This document shows, piece by piece, positions 44,543 to 55,599 of a stretch of DNA of 64,000 bases. The stretch comes from Rostratula benghalensis. Its lineage: Eukaryota; Chordata; Aves; Charadriiformes; Rostratulidae. Positions within the stretch are counted from its first letter, which is position 1; each line of letters starts with the position of its first letter. The position numbers and the translations under genes were made by a program. The stretch spans positions 97,250-161,249 of the forward strand of contig VXAI01000647.1 of assembly GCA_013399305.1 (NCBI GenBank). Direction: 5' to 3'. The notes under the pieces are model-generated. The model had not been told where the DNA came from. It was given only the letters and a program-made list of their open reading frames with translations, and did not search any database.

Positions 44543-46458
44543 TCCTGTGTGAGGAGACCTTATTGGCGCTCATCTGAATGTGTGAGAGGTGAGAAGTAAA
44601 CAATCAATTGGCTTTTTTTTTAAAAAAAACCCAACCCCTAAACAGAAGGGAATCCAAAAAACTTGGAGGCTTCTGAGAACTCCTTGAATCACTTTTGAGC
44701 TACTCTTTTGACTGAGAGCTAAAGCGATGGCCCTAAAGAAAGCTTCTTCCAACCTTTATGTGCCCATGGTAACAGTGATGTGGGATTAGGGAAAAGGAGG
44801 GAGAGAGATTAAAGGAGGAGGTAGTTTTGAGAACTGTTCCCACACCAAACATTGCCTGTGACATTCTCTAATTTATCAACAAGCTGACAGCCTATTTCAG
44901 ATTTGGAAACCTCCCAGAATTTGAAAATAAATCAAGTCACCCTTCTCAGTTTAAGTAGTACTTTGCCCCTTATCTCAGTTCTTCTGTTTGTGGAATGGCG
45001 CAAGGGGAAGGTGGCATAATCCAGCTCTAAATTAAATGGCTTGGCATTTTTCCAGTACCTGCTCTTTCCTGCTGCCATGAACTGTGAAGTTCTTTTTTCC
45101 TCTCAGTTGACTGTAATCAAAGTGTCATTTTGTCATTATTGATCCTTTCTTATTAGTGTCTGAAAGTGCTGTGTTTGAAAGTGCTGCTTCCTTGGTCCAA
45201 ATTTACTGTCAATACACAAAGGTTTCCTCCTCCTCACTTCTCCATGAGTGTCTTTTCCTACATTTTCATTATCTTTACATGTAGTACTTCCAGTGAAATC
45301 CATGAAAAATCCCTGGTGTGGATGAGGAGGGAGGAAAGAAGAAGGTGGGACTCATGTAATCGCTCTTCATGCTCATCTTTCTTATTTTTCTTTCTTGTTT
45401 TTTGCTCCCCAGTAACTGGTGACATCTCAGAAGCTGTCAGTCAAACTGCCAGCAGCCCTTTCTTTTTTAGTGCAGGATATGAGACTATGATAACTTCACT
45501 TCTGACTTTTTAAAAGCTCTCTTTTCTCTTTGCCGTCGTGCTGCGGTGGTGAAATAAATGATCTGTTTGTGTGAAATAAGTTATCTATTTGTGTGACTCA
45601 CCTTTGTACCTTCAGATCTCCCCTTATGAGTTCAGATACTACGTTAGCCGTTCCCCTGGTGAGCTCCAGTCCAGAAACTTCCATTATTGTTGATTTTTTC
45701 CTTCGACAATTCCCAAATAGCTCCAAAAGAGCTGAGACTTCTCTTGTGCTCGATGACTGGCCACCTCCTGGAAATGGGCCTGGCCTACATGAGATGGAAT
45801 GGAAAATCATATCCTGCTGCTCTGCTGATCAAAGAGCCTAACACCCCTTTCCACACTTGTTTTTTTCGCCTTCTGATCATTTTCTCCAACCTGGGCCTGA
45901 ATTGTGACTTTGTCATGCAAATTTTTTTGCAAATTTCTTGGAGCAGGATCTCTGTCTTCTTCAGTAGTTCCCTCCTGATTTCTCAGATGCACTGTTGTTC
46001 ATGGAGAGTGATTTTTAAGAGGTTTGTTTGCCGGATGTGTCTTCCATGGGACTGTCATTTAGAAAGGACTTTTGGCCAAAAGTCTCAACTATTTCTGTGA
46101 TTTTATTTGTCACTTGTTGAGTTCCAACTGACCTGAGCTTGTGGCTTTGTGGAGAAAAAAGTTGGAAGCAGCAAACTGAGGCAAAGAGCAGGAATGACTT
46201 TCTTCTTCTTTCTCACGGAGGTGAAAAAAGTAAAAGAAGAGGAGAAAATTATGGAAATAATTTCTTTCTCTCTCACTCTTACAGTACCACTGCCTACAAA
46301 GCCTATTTATGCATTGGCTGTACTAGACAACACTCTGGATCCAGTTCTTTTATGCCTATATATGCATATTTTTGTATATGTAGATAAAATATTTATATAT
46401 AAGTGTATTGATATACACTTATCTCTCTCTATATATATACATATATATCTATCTGTCT
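44543..46458. other. Non-coding sequence, AT-rich at its right end
   Basis: No gene recognised. Frames of up to 137 codons (45166-45513, 45687-46100) lack motifs and lie in T- and C-rich sequence. From 46391 to 46458 the DNA is a TA-rich microsatellite containing a perfect 10-bp inverted repeat with a 4-base loop (46399-46422). Confidence 0.5.
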
Positions 46459-46540
46459 ATAGAATCAGAACGGTTCAGGCTGGAAGGGACCTTAAAGATC
46501 ACTGAGTTCCAACTCTCCTGCCCCAGGCAAGGAAGATAGG
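46459..46540 (-). mobile_element. CR1 extreme 3' end beside TA-rich microsatellite
   Basis: Reverse CR1 tail: ATAGAATCAGAACGGTTCAG, GCTGGAAGGGACCTTAAAGA, TCACTGAGTTCCAACTCTCC, TGCCCCAGG. Its octamer end abuts a TA-rich microsatellite. CR1 tails end in short repeats that can seed such expansion. Confidence 0.9.
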
Positions 46541-47209
46541 AAGATACATATATTCTTATGTATTGATGTATGTATTCATATAAAACAAAATGAAACTTGA
46601 AATTCATAGGGATTATTGTTTAGGCATGAGTATCGCTATGTGATTATTTAGTATTTACAGCTTTGCAAAAAGCACATTGGAACAACTTGCAGTGTTCAGG
46701 CTTTATACAGAGTCTTCTGCCATTATTTCAAACTACAGATGACAAAATTATTCTCACTTGCAGTGATCTGCCTAGATCCATCTTGATTTTTTCAAACAGA
46801 GGATATTCACACAAGTTCCCAGTTGGATGTTCCACCCTTGCTTTAGGACAAAAGGTGTCTAAACGGAACCTTAGGTCCAGGCTGGTTCCACTGTCAATGC
46901 TGTTGGCTTCCAAAAGGCCTGTCTATGTCCCACCATTCATTGGTTTCAAGCAGAGAAGGGGAATTCATCTCTTCGGTCACCACTTCCTCTCCACAGAAAA
47001 AAGTCTTTTTATCAGGGACGTTTTAGATAAATATGTTTGATTAGATCAGTCTCACAGTTAAGGTTTACAGATCTTGTTTTCCGGAATTCAATCTGTTAAT
47101 GATCTAGATACTTTTTTTTTTTAAGTTTGAGCAAGCAAACAGAAGAGTCCCATGTGCTTAGGACAGCGATATCCCGGCAGATGTGAACTTTCTCTATATG
47201 TAATTAAAC
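46541..47209. other. Non-coding sequence
   Basis: No gene recognised. A 125-codon plus frame at 46663-47040 has no motif and no exon boundary that I can support. Confidence 0.45.
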
Positions 47210-47720
47210 CAAGTTTTATTACTGATCTCTAAGACATATGAGTCACTCACCATAGTTTCAGAAGGCTGTGTATTAAAAAACACTTTATACACCACTTTCT
47301 GCATGAAATATAACGAGGAAAATACTTTAATTGCGTTTTGATTTTCAGTTCACTGTCCAATAATTTTTTATAATTGTTTATTAGAGATTATTGTAGTCTC
47401 TACCGCAATAATTAAAAGTTGAAAAGCAATAAAAATAAGCAATCTTGTTGCACAACAATGTAGCTGCTACATTTTACGCGTTTCCTTTCGCTGTTTTTAA
47501 ACAACAAGGGGATTTTTCTAGTCAAGGGCATTTTTCAAGAATTGCATTAGCCACTAAACAATTTCAAAAGCTGCATTTAGTAATATTGTAAAATAAAACT
47601 ATTTCCCATGGTTGACTGAATAATGTAGCTTCTTCGAACAGTACAACCCTTAGCTAATTAACTGGGTGCTTTCATATCAGTAGCTGATTATTGCTTCTGG
47701 AAACAATCATTTAGCCACCG
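47210..47720. promoter_or_regulatory. Candidate conserved non-coding element
   Basis: Repeat-free AT-rich block with CTTAGCTAATTAACTGG, AGCTGATTATTGC, GTTGACTGAATAATG and TTTACGCGTTTCC. Two small palindromic stems sit back to back at 47445-47471: TTGTTG-CA-CAACAA and TGTAG-CTG-CTACA, with AACAATG (SOX-like) between their centres. No coding frame. The call rests on motif density and lack of repeats. Confidence 0.33.
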
Positions 47721-48769
47721 AGAGGGGAACAACACATCTTAATAAAGACATCTTTCCTTACAGATCAGCTCATTAAAAATTTTCTAATGCATGGCAGCAG
47801 CCAGGCTCTAAAGCGGTGTTGACTGGTCCCATAAACTTTCACGGATTTTTGTCTGTAAAATGGGGATATAATGTTTACTTTACTTTGGAGTTCTTTCAGA
47901 GTCCAATAAACTAATGAATCTGGGGAAATACAGTAGGAAAGATTTTTAGGTAAGGACACTTTTTTGGGGAAGAAATGTCACTTGCAAATGTTTAAAGGCC
48001 AAGACTAAGTGTGACAACAGCCGTGACTCCAAACTTTTATGAATCTTAGAAGACATAACTGTACTGTGTAAAATACTTGTATTAGAAAATTAGTCCTTCT
48101 CTATTAATTATGTATTATTTAGCTACTTAAAAACTCTAAGTCAACTGTGAGTAAGAACCAGCAGCAGGAGACTGTGATTGTTCTCATACAACAATCACAA
48201 CACGTGTTGGAGAGGTCACTCTAAGCACGTGGTTCCTAAATGATCTCTGAGTGCTTTTCTGAATTATCTATAGAATGAAAAAAAGGGAAATGAGTTCAAA
48301 TAATAATCACAAAAGATAAGTTGAAGTGTCTTACTTTGAAGAAACTTTCAGAAAATGTAAACAACCTTTGTAATGGATCTTGAGATTTTCTGATAGAAGT
48401 TTTTTTGTAGAAATTCTTGGAAGATTTTGAAAGTTGAGGCAGCCAAATTGTCAAAAGATTTTTTTTGTTGAGAGGAATCTGTAAGACAATGTTTTTATTC
48501 ATGATCAGCACTAAATGTTGATATTGGAAATACCCCATCTTTAATCATTACTGTGAATTTGCGATTGATTTAAATTGGTCCAGAAAAATATAATTATGGG
48601 GAAAGCATTATTGGTATAACTTTTATTTTGATTTGAAGAGACAGAGTTCAATAAAACAAATGCTAAGCATTTTTACTTAAACTAATGAGCCAGCTTAAAC
48701 AGAGAAATCAAATATAAAATTATCCATATAATGGGAGACAGCCCTCACACAAACATCAGGCCATCTATT
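47721..48769. other. Non-coding sequence
   Basis: No gene recognised; includes the stem-loop and E-box pair listed separately. Confidence 0.5.
48173..48231. promoter_or_regulatory. Stem-loop followed by two CACGTG E-boxes
   Basis: A perfect 10-bp inverted repeat TGTGATTGTT / AACAATCACA with a 7-base loop (48173-48199) runs into a 12-bp perfect palindrome CAACACGTGTTG (48198-48209). A second CACGTG lies at 48226-48231, 25 bp from the first. CACGTG is the classic bHLH E-box (USF, MYC, CLOCK families). The pairing is seen; function is inferred. Confidence 0.4.
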
Positions 48770-49050
48770 TTCAAAGAAAAATCTGCGTTTGGAATCTCCG
48801 TTCATGCATTTGGTTGTCCATTTAATTGTGGACATTTATCTAGAAGTATTTATTATGCTGTTACCCCAGTCAGCAAAACCATCTAAATCCTTCGGAACTG
48901 TTTTGTTGACAGTCGTGTCATTTTAATTCATTTTTTATAATCATCAGTAAGGGAACGAACCAGTGAATCACAAGCCCTGGGCAGGCTGTGACATGCAAGA
49001 TTTAATGTAAGAGTTGGGACTGAAAACTCTGTGGGAAGTTCATTACCAAA
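48770..49050. promoter_or_regulatory. Candidate conserved non-coding element
   Basis: Repeat-free, motif-rich: TTCATGCATTTGG, TCCATTTAATTGTGGAC within the stem TGTCCA-8-TGGACA (48815-48834), TGACAGTCGTGTCATTTTAA and TCATCAGTAAGG. CpG sites persist (TGCGTTT, CTCCGTTC, AGTCGTG). No coding frame. It ends about 115 bp before the next CR1. Confidence 0.3.
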
Positions 49051-49164
49051 TTGTTTTACTTTGACACTTGGTGCTGCCTGTACATCCATCTGCATGGCAT
49101 AGTGACAGAGATGGCATCTCAGTCCTCTCTTTGTCATAAAGACAAATCGTATGTTGGAAAGAGC

Positions 49165-49395
49165 CAGCCTTACTCCAGCTGGAAGGGACCTCAGGAGGTC
49201 TCCAGTCCAACCTCCTGCTCAAAGCAGAGTCAGCTAAATTCAGTCAGACTGTTTATGTCCAGTTGTGCGTTGAAAACTTCCATGTTAAACATCCCACAGC
49301 CTTTCTGGGCCAATTGTTCAGTGCTTTAGCATCCTCAGAGTCCTCTTTACATCCAGTTGGAACCTCTCCTCTTTCTGTTTGTGACTCTTTTTTTC
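49165..49395 (-). mobile_element. Old CR1, about 230 bp, minus strand
   Basis: Reverse CR1: CCAGCTGGAAGGGACCTCAG, GAGGTCTCCAGTCCAACCTC, CTGCTCAAAGCAGAGTCAGC, ACATCCAGTTGGAACCTCTC. The tail octamers are no longer visible. It lies head to head with the plus-strand copy that starts near 49589. Confidence 0.9.
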
Positions 49396-49588
49396 TCCTG
49401 AAGGAGCAGCTCAATAAAGAACTCGAGCTTCTCGGTCACCTTTTCTGCTCTTTTCTGAGTAGGGCTGTAAATTGGGAAGGTGCTGGCTACAACCTGGGCA
49501 AAGACTTAGTAAGCTGTGTCTCTCCCTCTTCCTTCACAAGTGGCCCAGAGTCACAGGGGTTGTTCTGACCTGGTTCTGCAGAACCAGA

Positions 49589-49952
49589 AGGCTGGAGGAG
49601 GCTCCTGGGAGACCTTGTAGTGGCTTTCGAGCACCTGAAGGGCCCCTACAGGACAGGTGGAGAGAGACTCTTTATGTGGAGCAATAGGATGAGAGGTAGC
49701 ATTTTTAAACTGAAAAGAGGGAGATTTAGACTAGATCTCAAGAAGAAATTCTTTTCTATGAGGGTGGTGAGGGCCTGGCCCAGGTTGCCCGGAGAAGCTG
49801 TGGCTGCCCCATCCCTGGAGGGGTTGAAGGCCAGGTTGGAGGGGGCTTAGAGGCCCTTGGGCTGGTGGGAGGTGTCCCTGCCCAGGGCAGGGGGTGGGAA
49901 CTGGATGATCTTGAAGGTCCCTTCCAACCCAAAGCATTCTATGGTTCTATAA
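49589..49952 (+). mobile_element. CR1, about 365 bp, plus strand
   Basis: Plus-strand: GGGAGACCTTGTAGTGGCTT, CACCTGAAGGGCCCCTACAG, AACTGAAAAGAGGGAGATTT, TCAAGAAGAAATTCTTTTC, GGTTGCCCGGAGAAGCTGTG, GGTGTCCCTGCCCAGGGCAG, TTCCAACCCAAAGCATTCTA and GGTTCTATAA. It is close to the copies at 21241 and 62288. Confidence 0.95.
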
Positions 49953-50159
49953 CCGTGCAGACACCATGGGGCTGGGTGGGAAATGAATGGGGATCAATTT
50001 AAGTTACAAAGCTGCGAGTGTGTGACTCCCAGGAGTATCTCAGTCTTCGGAAAGTGCAGATGAAACTCTGCCCTTTGCTTCCAGCCGTCTCTATTGTGCT
50101 CACACTGGTAATAAATTCAGGTCTCGTGTCCCTCTGTAACACAGAGTGAACAGCTTTTG

Positions 50160-50480
50160 TATTCAGGCGCGCAAGGAAATAAACCATCGAACGTACAAAC
50201 TTATTCTACATTTGATCCTATCAATTTTATATTATTTGAACATTTCTCAGTAAACATAGCAATGGGCCATGAGTTACAGCCGCGGCGTTTCCTCCCATCA
50301 CTTTCTGCTCTTTCATCAGCCTTGTGCTCTTCATTTATTGCCTCCCCTGAGTCATCAGTATTGGTCTAATGGACTGGAACAGCCTAAGGTGAATGGTAAT
50401 TACTTATTGAGTTGCTGATAGCCCAGATGAGAATAGGACTTATTAGATCAGTAATAATGGAAATCTGTGTTTAGTGCAGA
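50160..50480. promoter_or_regulatory. Candidate conserved non-coding element
   Basis: Repeat-free block with CpG-containing ACAGCCGCGGCGTTTCC, a perfect AP-1 site TGAGTCA (50348-50354), GGTAATTACTTATTG and AGTAATAATGG. No convincing coding frame. The call is by composition only. Confidence 0.3.
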
Positions 50481-53397
50481 AGTTTTAGAGTCTGAAAGAA
50501 ATGTGTCATTTTTTTTCTATGCAGGAAGTTATAATATAGTTATAGAAAGGCTTAAAATTAATTACATGAATCATGTTGTCAAAAGAAGACATACCCAGAA
50601 GTAAACATAGTAAAAGTGTGTGGATTGTGGTCTTTCCTTACAAAACAATAAAATGAAAATGGTTTTGAAACAGCTTTTTTTACATGGCAAAAGGTGAAAG
50701 AAAATGTTCAGTTCCCTAGCAAGAAGTGTAGGCAACCTGCTTATGACTTCCAGACAAGTACTACCCTTAAATAATGGTCTGAAAGTCGTTCTCAGAATCA
50801 GTTCTGTTCCACCTTTGTCCGCCCTGGGATGATCAGGGATTGGCTTTGATTTGAAGTTTGAGAATTTGAAATTTAGTTACATCATTTCACCCACTGGTTA
50901 GTCCCGCTGAGTGTTGTGGGGGGAGTTACATGGGAACATATGTAACTGTATGAAGCAGCCACTGGTATTTTGCTTTTTTTTCTGTTCTTTTTCTGTTCAG
51001 CTGAATATGATCTGTTTTTTCTTCCAGACTTTAAACTTCAGTGTATTATTTCAGGCGTAGACTTGGCTCCTTTCATTATCCACCGAAGCAATTTTCTAAT
51101 TCATCATCATGAAAAGTCCCTTATTAAAAGGTCTGCAGCTGTGTTGTTAAATACAATAACAATAATAACAATGGTAATTTGTATGAACTGACACAGCCAT
51201 TCAGGAGAGTGGTGCTCCACTGTGCAGGATAACATAGAACTTCTGAGGACACACGACCCTTTGCTCAGAGAAACTGTAAACTCCTGCTTTAAGAGCAGAT
51301 ACAACAACTGTGTATAGGAAAAAATAGAAAGGAAGATCAGAAGGATGAGAATAATTGCAGTAATATCCACCACCTGCAGATGTTCACAGCCTAATGTTTG
51401 CCCTGCAATTTTAGCAGGTTTATTATGATATTTGGGTTTCTAGTGAACCAGTTGTGTAACTACAGTTCTAAACAAGACATCAGAGCAAAGAGAGCCTGAG
51501 AACCAAGAATGAAAGACTTCTATCTTACACGATCACTAAAAATATAAAGTATACATGTCTATTGCTATATTTTTCTCTAATAAAAGAAAACAAGGTTTTA
51601 AAACCTTCCAATGGAGAAGTTTAAGTGATGCTAAGTACCTAAACTTGGAAAACTCCATCATCTCTTTAGATTATTATGTACATCCAGCCAAATGAGAAGG
51701 CCCAGTGACTTGGAGGCAGTTTATTGCTGCGGGGGGCTTTACCACCGAGAACGGTTTGGAGACACAGTTTTAAGATCTTGACCTGAAACATGAAATAACG
51801 TTTTGAGCACCAGCATCGCAACAAGCTCAACCTAATTCTTCCTGAGAGGAAGAGCCCATAATTTCCTCTAAGCTTCTATTTTTATGATGCTGTTGAGCTA
51901 TTCCAACAGTTAACACTAAATGCTTCAGAGAATCTCACGTTTTCAGCAAACAATGTTTCAAATGTCTTTTTCTCAGATCGGCTCTGAAAGATCCTTGAAC
52001 CCTTTTTCCATTTACAAGAGAGACCTTGCCCTTAAGTTAACCAAGAGCAGATTCTGATTTCTTTTGTGTTCCTCGATCCTTTTAAGATTTACTCTTTACT
52101 CTGTTTAAAATTCCCCTCCGCTAAATTCAAGACTAGACTCCTAACGTTGATTCAGAGGGTTCTTCCCACTGCTACGACTACGAATGTATTTATTAATGCC
52201 AAAGAAATCCTGGGGAATCTCATCTCATTCTAGAGTTCTTTCCTTTGGGCCTTTCCCATCTTTCAAACAGAGTAATCCTTCAAGGGCAGCCAAGCAGAGG
52301 CAGAAAGGAGTTAAACCCAAGGCTCAGCTCTGCCGCGTTGCTGGAATCTGCAAGGCAGTATTAGACATTGTACAACACCGTGGAAGTGTTGAACGAGCTG
52401 TATCACAGGCCTTGTTCAAATATCATGGATTAATTTAAAAAGGGTTTTTACATCTGGGCTACATTGAGTGCTTTCTGACTCGGGTTAAGAATCAGTGTGT
52501 TTCATCTAACTAAGCATATATTGTTAGAGCTTCTTATAGACTGTATTTTAAGAACTGTCTGGAACAGCCATGTTATTGTGTTGTCTTGGTTTTTCTTTGT
52601 TTTGATAACACTTCCAATAATCCTAGCCAGGAACTTGATTTCTTCTTTCCCTCTTGAGTTGTCAGATCAGGCCACGTTTGAAATTTGAAGGCAGTTCATG
52701 GCCTACTTTGGTGGGTGGTTATTGCTTATTCTATTTATAAATATTGCCACCTTTTTTTTTTTTTTTTTTGCTTCGGGGAGGTTATATAGCAGAGCATTTC
52801 AGTTTACATCAACTACTGCCATAACTTCCTTTAGGTGGCAATCTCAGCTGTCTGTGGGTAGAGAAGTTTGTGTAGATACAGCCTATACAATAAGATCTAA
52901 AGAATATGCTGTAAATCAGTGCCTTATTTTCAAAATTACAGAGTTAATCATATTTCTGTCAGGAAATTGCAACTGAGATTAATTACTGAAGTTTAATTAT
53001 ACAGTTGTAGATAAATGTAGATATATGAATATATGCAGGGTAGTTAATTTGAATTTGTGAAGTTGTCTTGTTTGCACTTGCATTGCTAAATACTTTTGTC
53101 CTTGTTAGATATTAGTCATTGACCCTCTTTCCATGAGTTTACATGTTGTTTGCAGTCGTTTGAAATAAAAATTGTAGTGTTTAGCTGCCATTATTTCCTG
53201 TTTGAGGTTTCTTTACTGTTGACTGTGCTGAAGTTGATGATATTGTCAGGACAGGTAGCTGGGACCCTGGGACATGTATATTCCTTTACTGCTGTTGGCT
53301 TCTTTTGCTTGTCAAGTAGCTCCAAATCCTGCCCTTCTCAGAGTTGTGAGAATAAATTAATTACAAACTATGAAGTATGAGATCAGAGAATTGTCAG
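50481..53397. other. Non-coding sequence
   Basis: No gene or CR1 recognised in nearly 3 kb. A run of 18 T lies at 52752-52769. Open frames are under 95 codons and T-rich. Confidence 0.5.
52752..52769. repeat. Poly-T run
   Basis: Eighteen uninterrupted T bases. Confidence 0.95.
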
Positions 53398-53781
53398 TTC
53401 ACAGAATTGTCGTGGTTGGAGAGGACCTCTGATATCGTTGAGTCCAATCATCCACACACACACCAAAAACCCCTACAGTCTTGGCCACCAGAGCAGCCCT
53501 GAAGTGCCACATCTACAATTTTATTAAAAACCTCCAGGGATGGTGACTCCACCACCTCCCTGGGCAGGCTGTTCCAGTGCCTGACCACTCTTGCAGTAAA
53601 GTCATTCTTCCTAAGATCTAATCTGAACCTCCCCTGATGCAACTTCAGGCCTTCTTGGCCACCTGGGCACCCTGCTGGCTCATGTTCAACCAGCTGTCCA
53701 CCAACACCCCCAGGTCCTTTTCTGCTGGGCAGCTTTCCAGCCACTCTTCCCTGAGCCTGTAGAATTGCCTGGGGTTGATGC
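53398..53781 (-). mobile_element. CR1 with large internal deletion
   Basis: Reverse CR1. The left part is a normal 3' region: TTCACAGAATTGTCGTGG, GACTCCACCACCTCCCTGG, CTGATGCAACTTCAGGCC. At about 53649-53652 it jumps to sequence from far upstream in ORF2: TTCTTGGCCACCTGGGCACC, TGTCCACCAACACCCCCAGG, CCAGCCACTCTTCCCTGAGC. The segment between them, present in the copies at 40692 and 15283, is absent. The shared bases GGCC mark the junction. It belongs to the older type also seen at 5721 and 19052. Confidence 0.92.
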
Positions 53782-54837
53782 TATGGCAGATGCTATGGAG
53801 GCTTTCAGAGTAACTGAGACAAGTTGGCAGGATGCGTTTTAAATTCTGCTTCTTGAATGCCCACTTACGGGATTTTTGAAATTGTTTTTCCTTGAACAGT
53901 TATAGCAGGAAAATTCAATCAACTGAACATTTGTGGAGAGCAAATACAAAAGTGAAGCCAACGCGGTCAAAGCAAATTAATTTCAAAATGTGAATGATTT
54001 TCATTAGAAAATGCTTTTACGTTATTGCCAGTAAGTATTCATCCAACTCCACACTGGAAGTATTAAGGTAAAGTTTTTTGTTTCAGTTTGGAGAAGGCGG
54101 TGAAATTTGAAAATTCATATGATACATACATATTAAGTATTATCAAAATGAGATACTTGTGCTTCCTTTAACCCGTCCCTGTGAGCATCTTCATCCTGGA
54201 TGAACCACTCTGGAGATCCTAATCCCAGAGAGGTAACTTCTGACCTCATCATTGTTTTAGCAACTTAGAGTAGCTAACCTGTTAAATCATCATCTATATA
54301 TTTTTATGTATTCTACACAGAACTTAGATTTCCAATTTTCAAATACCAAATAAAGTTCAGCAGTAACCTTCTTAATAAAGACAGCAATTATGTTTTCATT
54401 ATTCCCTCACGTCTTGTTAAACTGGGTCCAGAGTGTTTTATGGATCTAGAGCAATAAGCATTATCTAACTTTAAGAGCTATTATAAAATGTTGAGAAAAA
54501 CGTAATTAATTATTGTTGTTGGAAATGTTCAAGGCTTTAATGTTAGCATGTCACTGAAACTTAATTATAGGGCTTTTTTTCGTGGAATAACTTGTAGTTT
54601 TGGAGCTCTGGTAATGTCATATAGAGCTTTTCATCTGTGGATGTTACAATAAATCTCTGTTAGTCAGTAACAGTCAAACATTGCTTCAGCCTCATCACAT
54701 CTACTTACTGTGGTGGTCTTCACCAGCAGTGCCCAGATTGTGGTCCAACCCATGTGCCTCTGCCACTATTAGCTCATTATCACAAACAAAGCTTTAAAAG
54801 TTAATAATCTCAGGTCAGTTCTTACTGTCCAGGGTGG
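53782..54837. other. AT-rich non-coding sequence
   Basis: No gene or repeat recognised. Confidence 0.55.
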
Positions 54838-55485
54838 AAGATGACCAACGGAATGCCCAGGAGCCAGCAATGTGTCCTGTGGCCAAACAGGCCAATGGCA
54901 TCCTGGGGGCATTAAGGATTGTGTGACCAGCAGGTGGAGGGAGGTCATCCTGCCCCTCTGCTCTGCACTGGGGAGACCCCATCTGGAGCACTGGGACCTG
55001 TTCTGGGCCCCCTCAGTTCAAGAAGGACAGGGAACTGCTGGAGACGCGACCCCAGAGGACTACAAAGATGATGAAGGGCCTGGAACATCTCTCTGATGAG
55101 GAAAGGCTAAGGGACTTGGGGCTTTTTAGTCTGGAGAAGAGAAGGCTGAGGGGGGGATCTGATCAACCCCTAGAAATACTTCAAGGGAGGGTGTCAGGAG
55201 GATGGGGCCAGGTTTTTCTCAGGAGTGCCCAGGGGCAGGACAAGAGGGAACGGGCCCAAACCAGACCAGAAGAAGTTCCATCTCAACAGGAGGAGGAACT
55301 TCTTCCCTGTGAGGGTGGCAGAGCCCTGGCAGAGGCTGCCCAGAGAGGTGGTGGAGTCTCCTTCTCTGGAGACATTCCAACCCCACCTGGACATGTTCCT
55401 GTGGGACCTGCTCTGGGTGACCCTGCTCTGGCAGGGGGTTGAAGAAGATGATCTCCCAACCCCATAGTATTCGGGGATTCTGTGG
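54838..55485 (+). mobile_element. CR1, about 650 bp, plus strand
   Basis: Plus-strand: CCAGGAGCCAGCAATGTGTC, GAGGTCATCCTGCCCCTCTG, GACCCCATCTGGAGCACTGG, GGGACTTGGGGCTTTTTAGT, CTGGAGAAGAGAAGGCTGAG, ACCTGCTCTGGGTGACCCTG and a short worn tail GGGGATTCTGTGGG. It is well preserved and of the same type as the 15283 and 40692 copies. A second CR1 follows immediately at 55486. Confidence 0.95.
54872..55442 (+). pseudogene. CR1 ORF2 C-terminal remnant with two frameshifts
   Basis: The first frame reads [21 protein letters not shown] and LFWAP, then shifts at about 55009-55013 through an extra base in GGGCCCCCTCAG. The frame then resumes as [22 protein letters not shown] and shifts again where a G run has one extra base (near 55150). 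The first extra base is identical to the one in the 40692-41785 copy. It is dead as a gene. Confidence 0.9.
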
Positions 55486-55599
55486 GATTTGAGCGACCTG
55501 GTCCAGTGGGATTTGTCCCTGCCCATGGCAGGGGGTTGGAACTCGATAAGCTTTAAGGTTACTTCCAACCCAAATTTTCTTTTGTGATTCTGTGATTCA
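55486..55599 (+). mobile_element. CR1 3' end in tandem with the preceding copy
   Basis: About 115 bp, plus strand: TTTGAGCGACCTGGTCCAGT, GGGATTTGTCCCTGCCCATG, GCAGGGGGTTGGAACTCGAT, AAGCTTTAAGGTTACTTCC, and a tail with TGTGATTC twice. It is of a different 3' type from the copy it abuts, so this is a second insertion, not a duplication. Confidence 0.95.
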
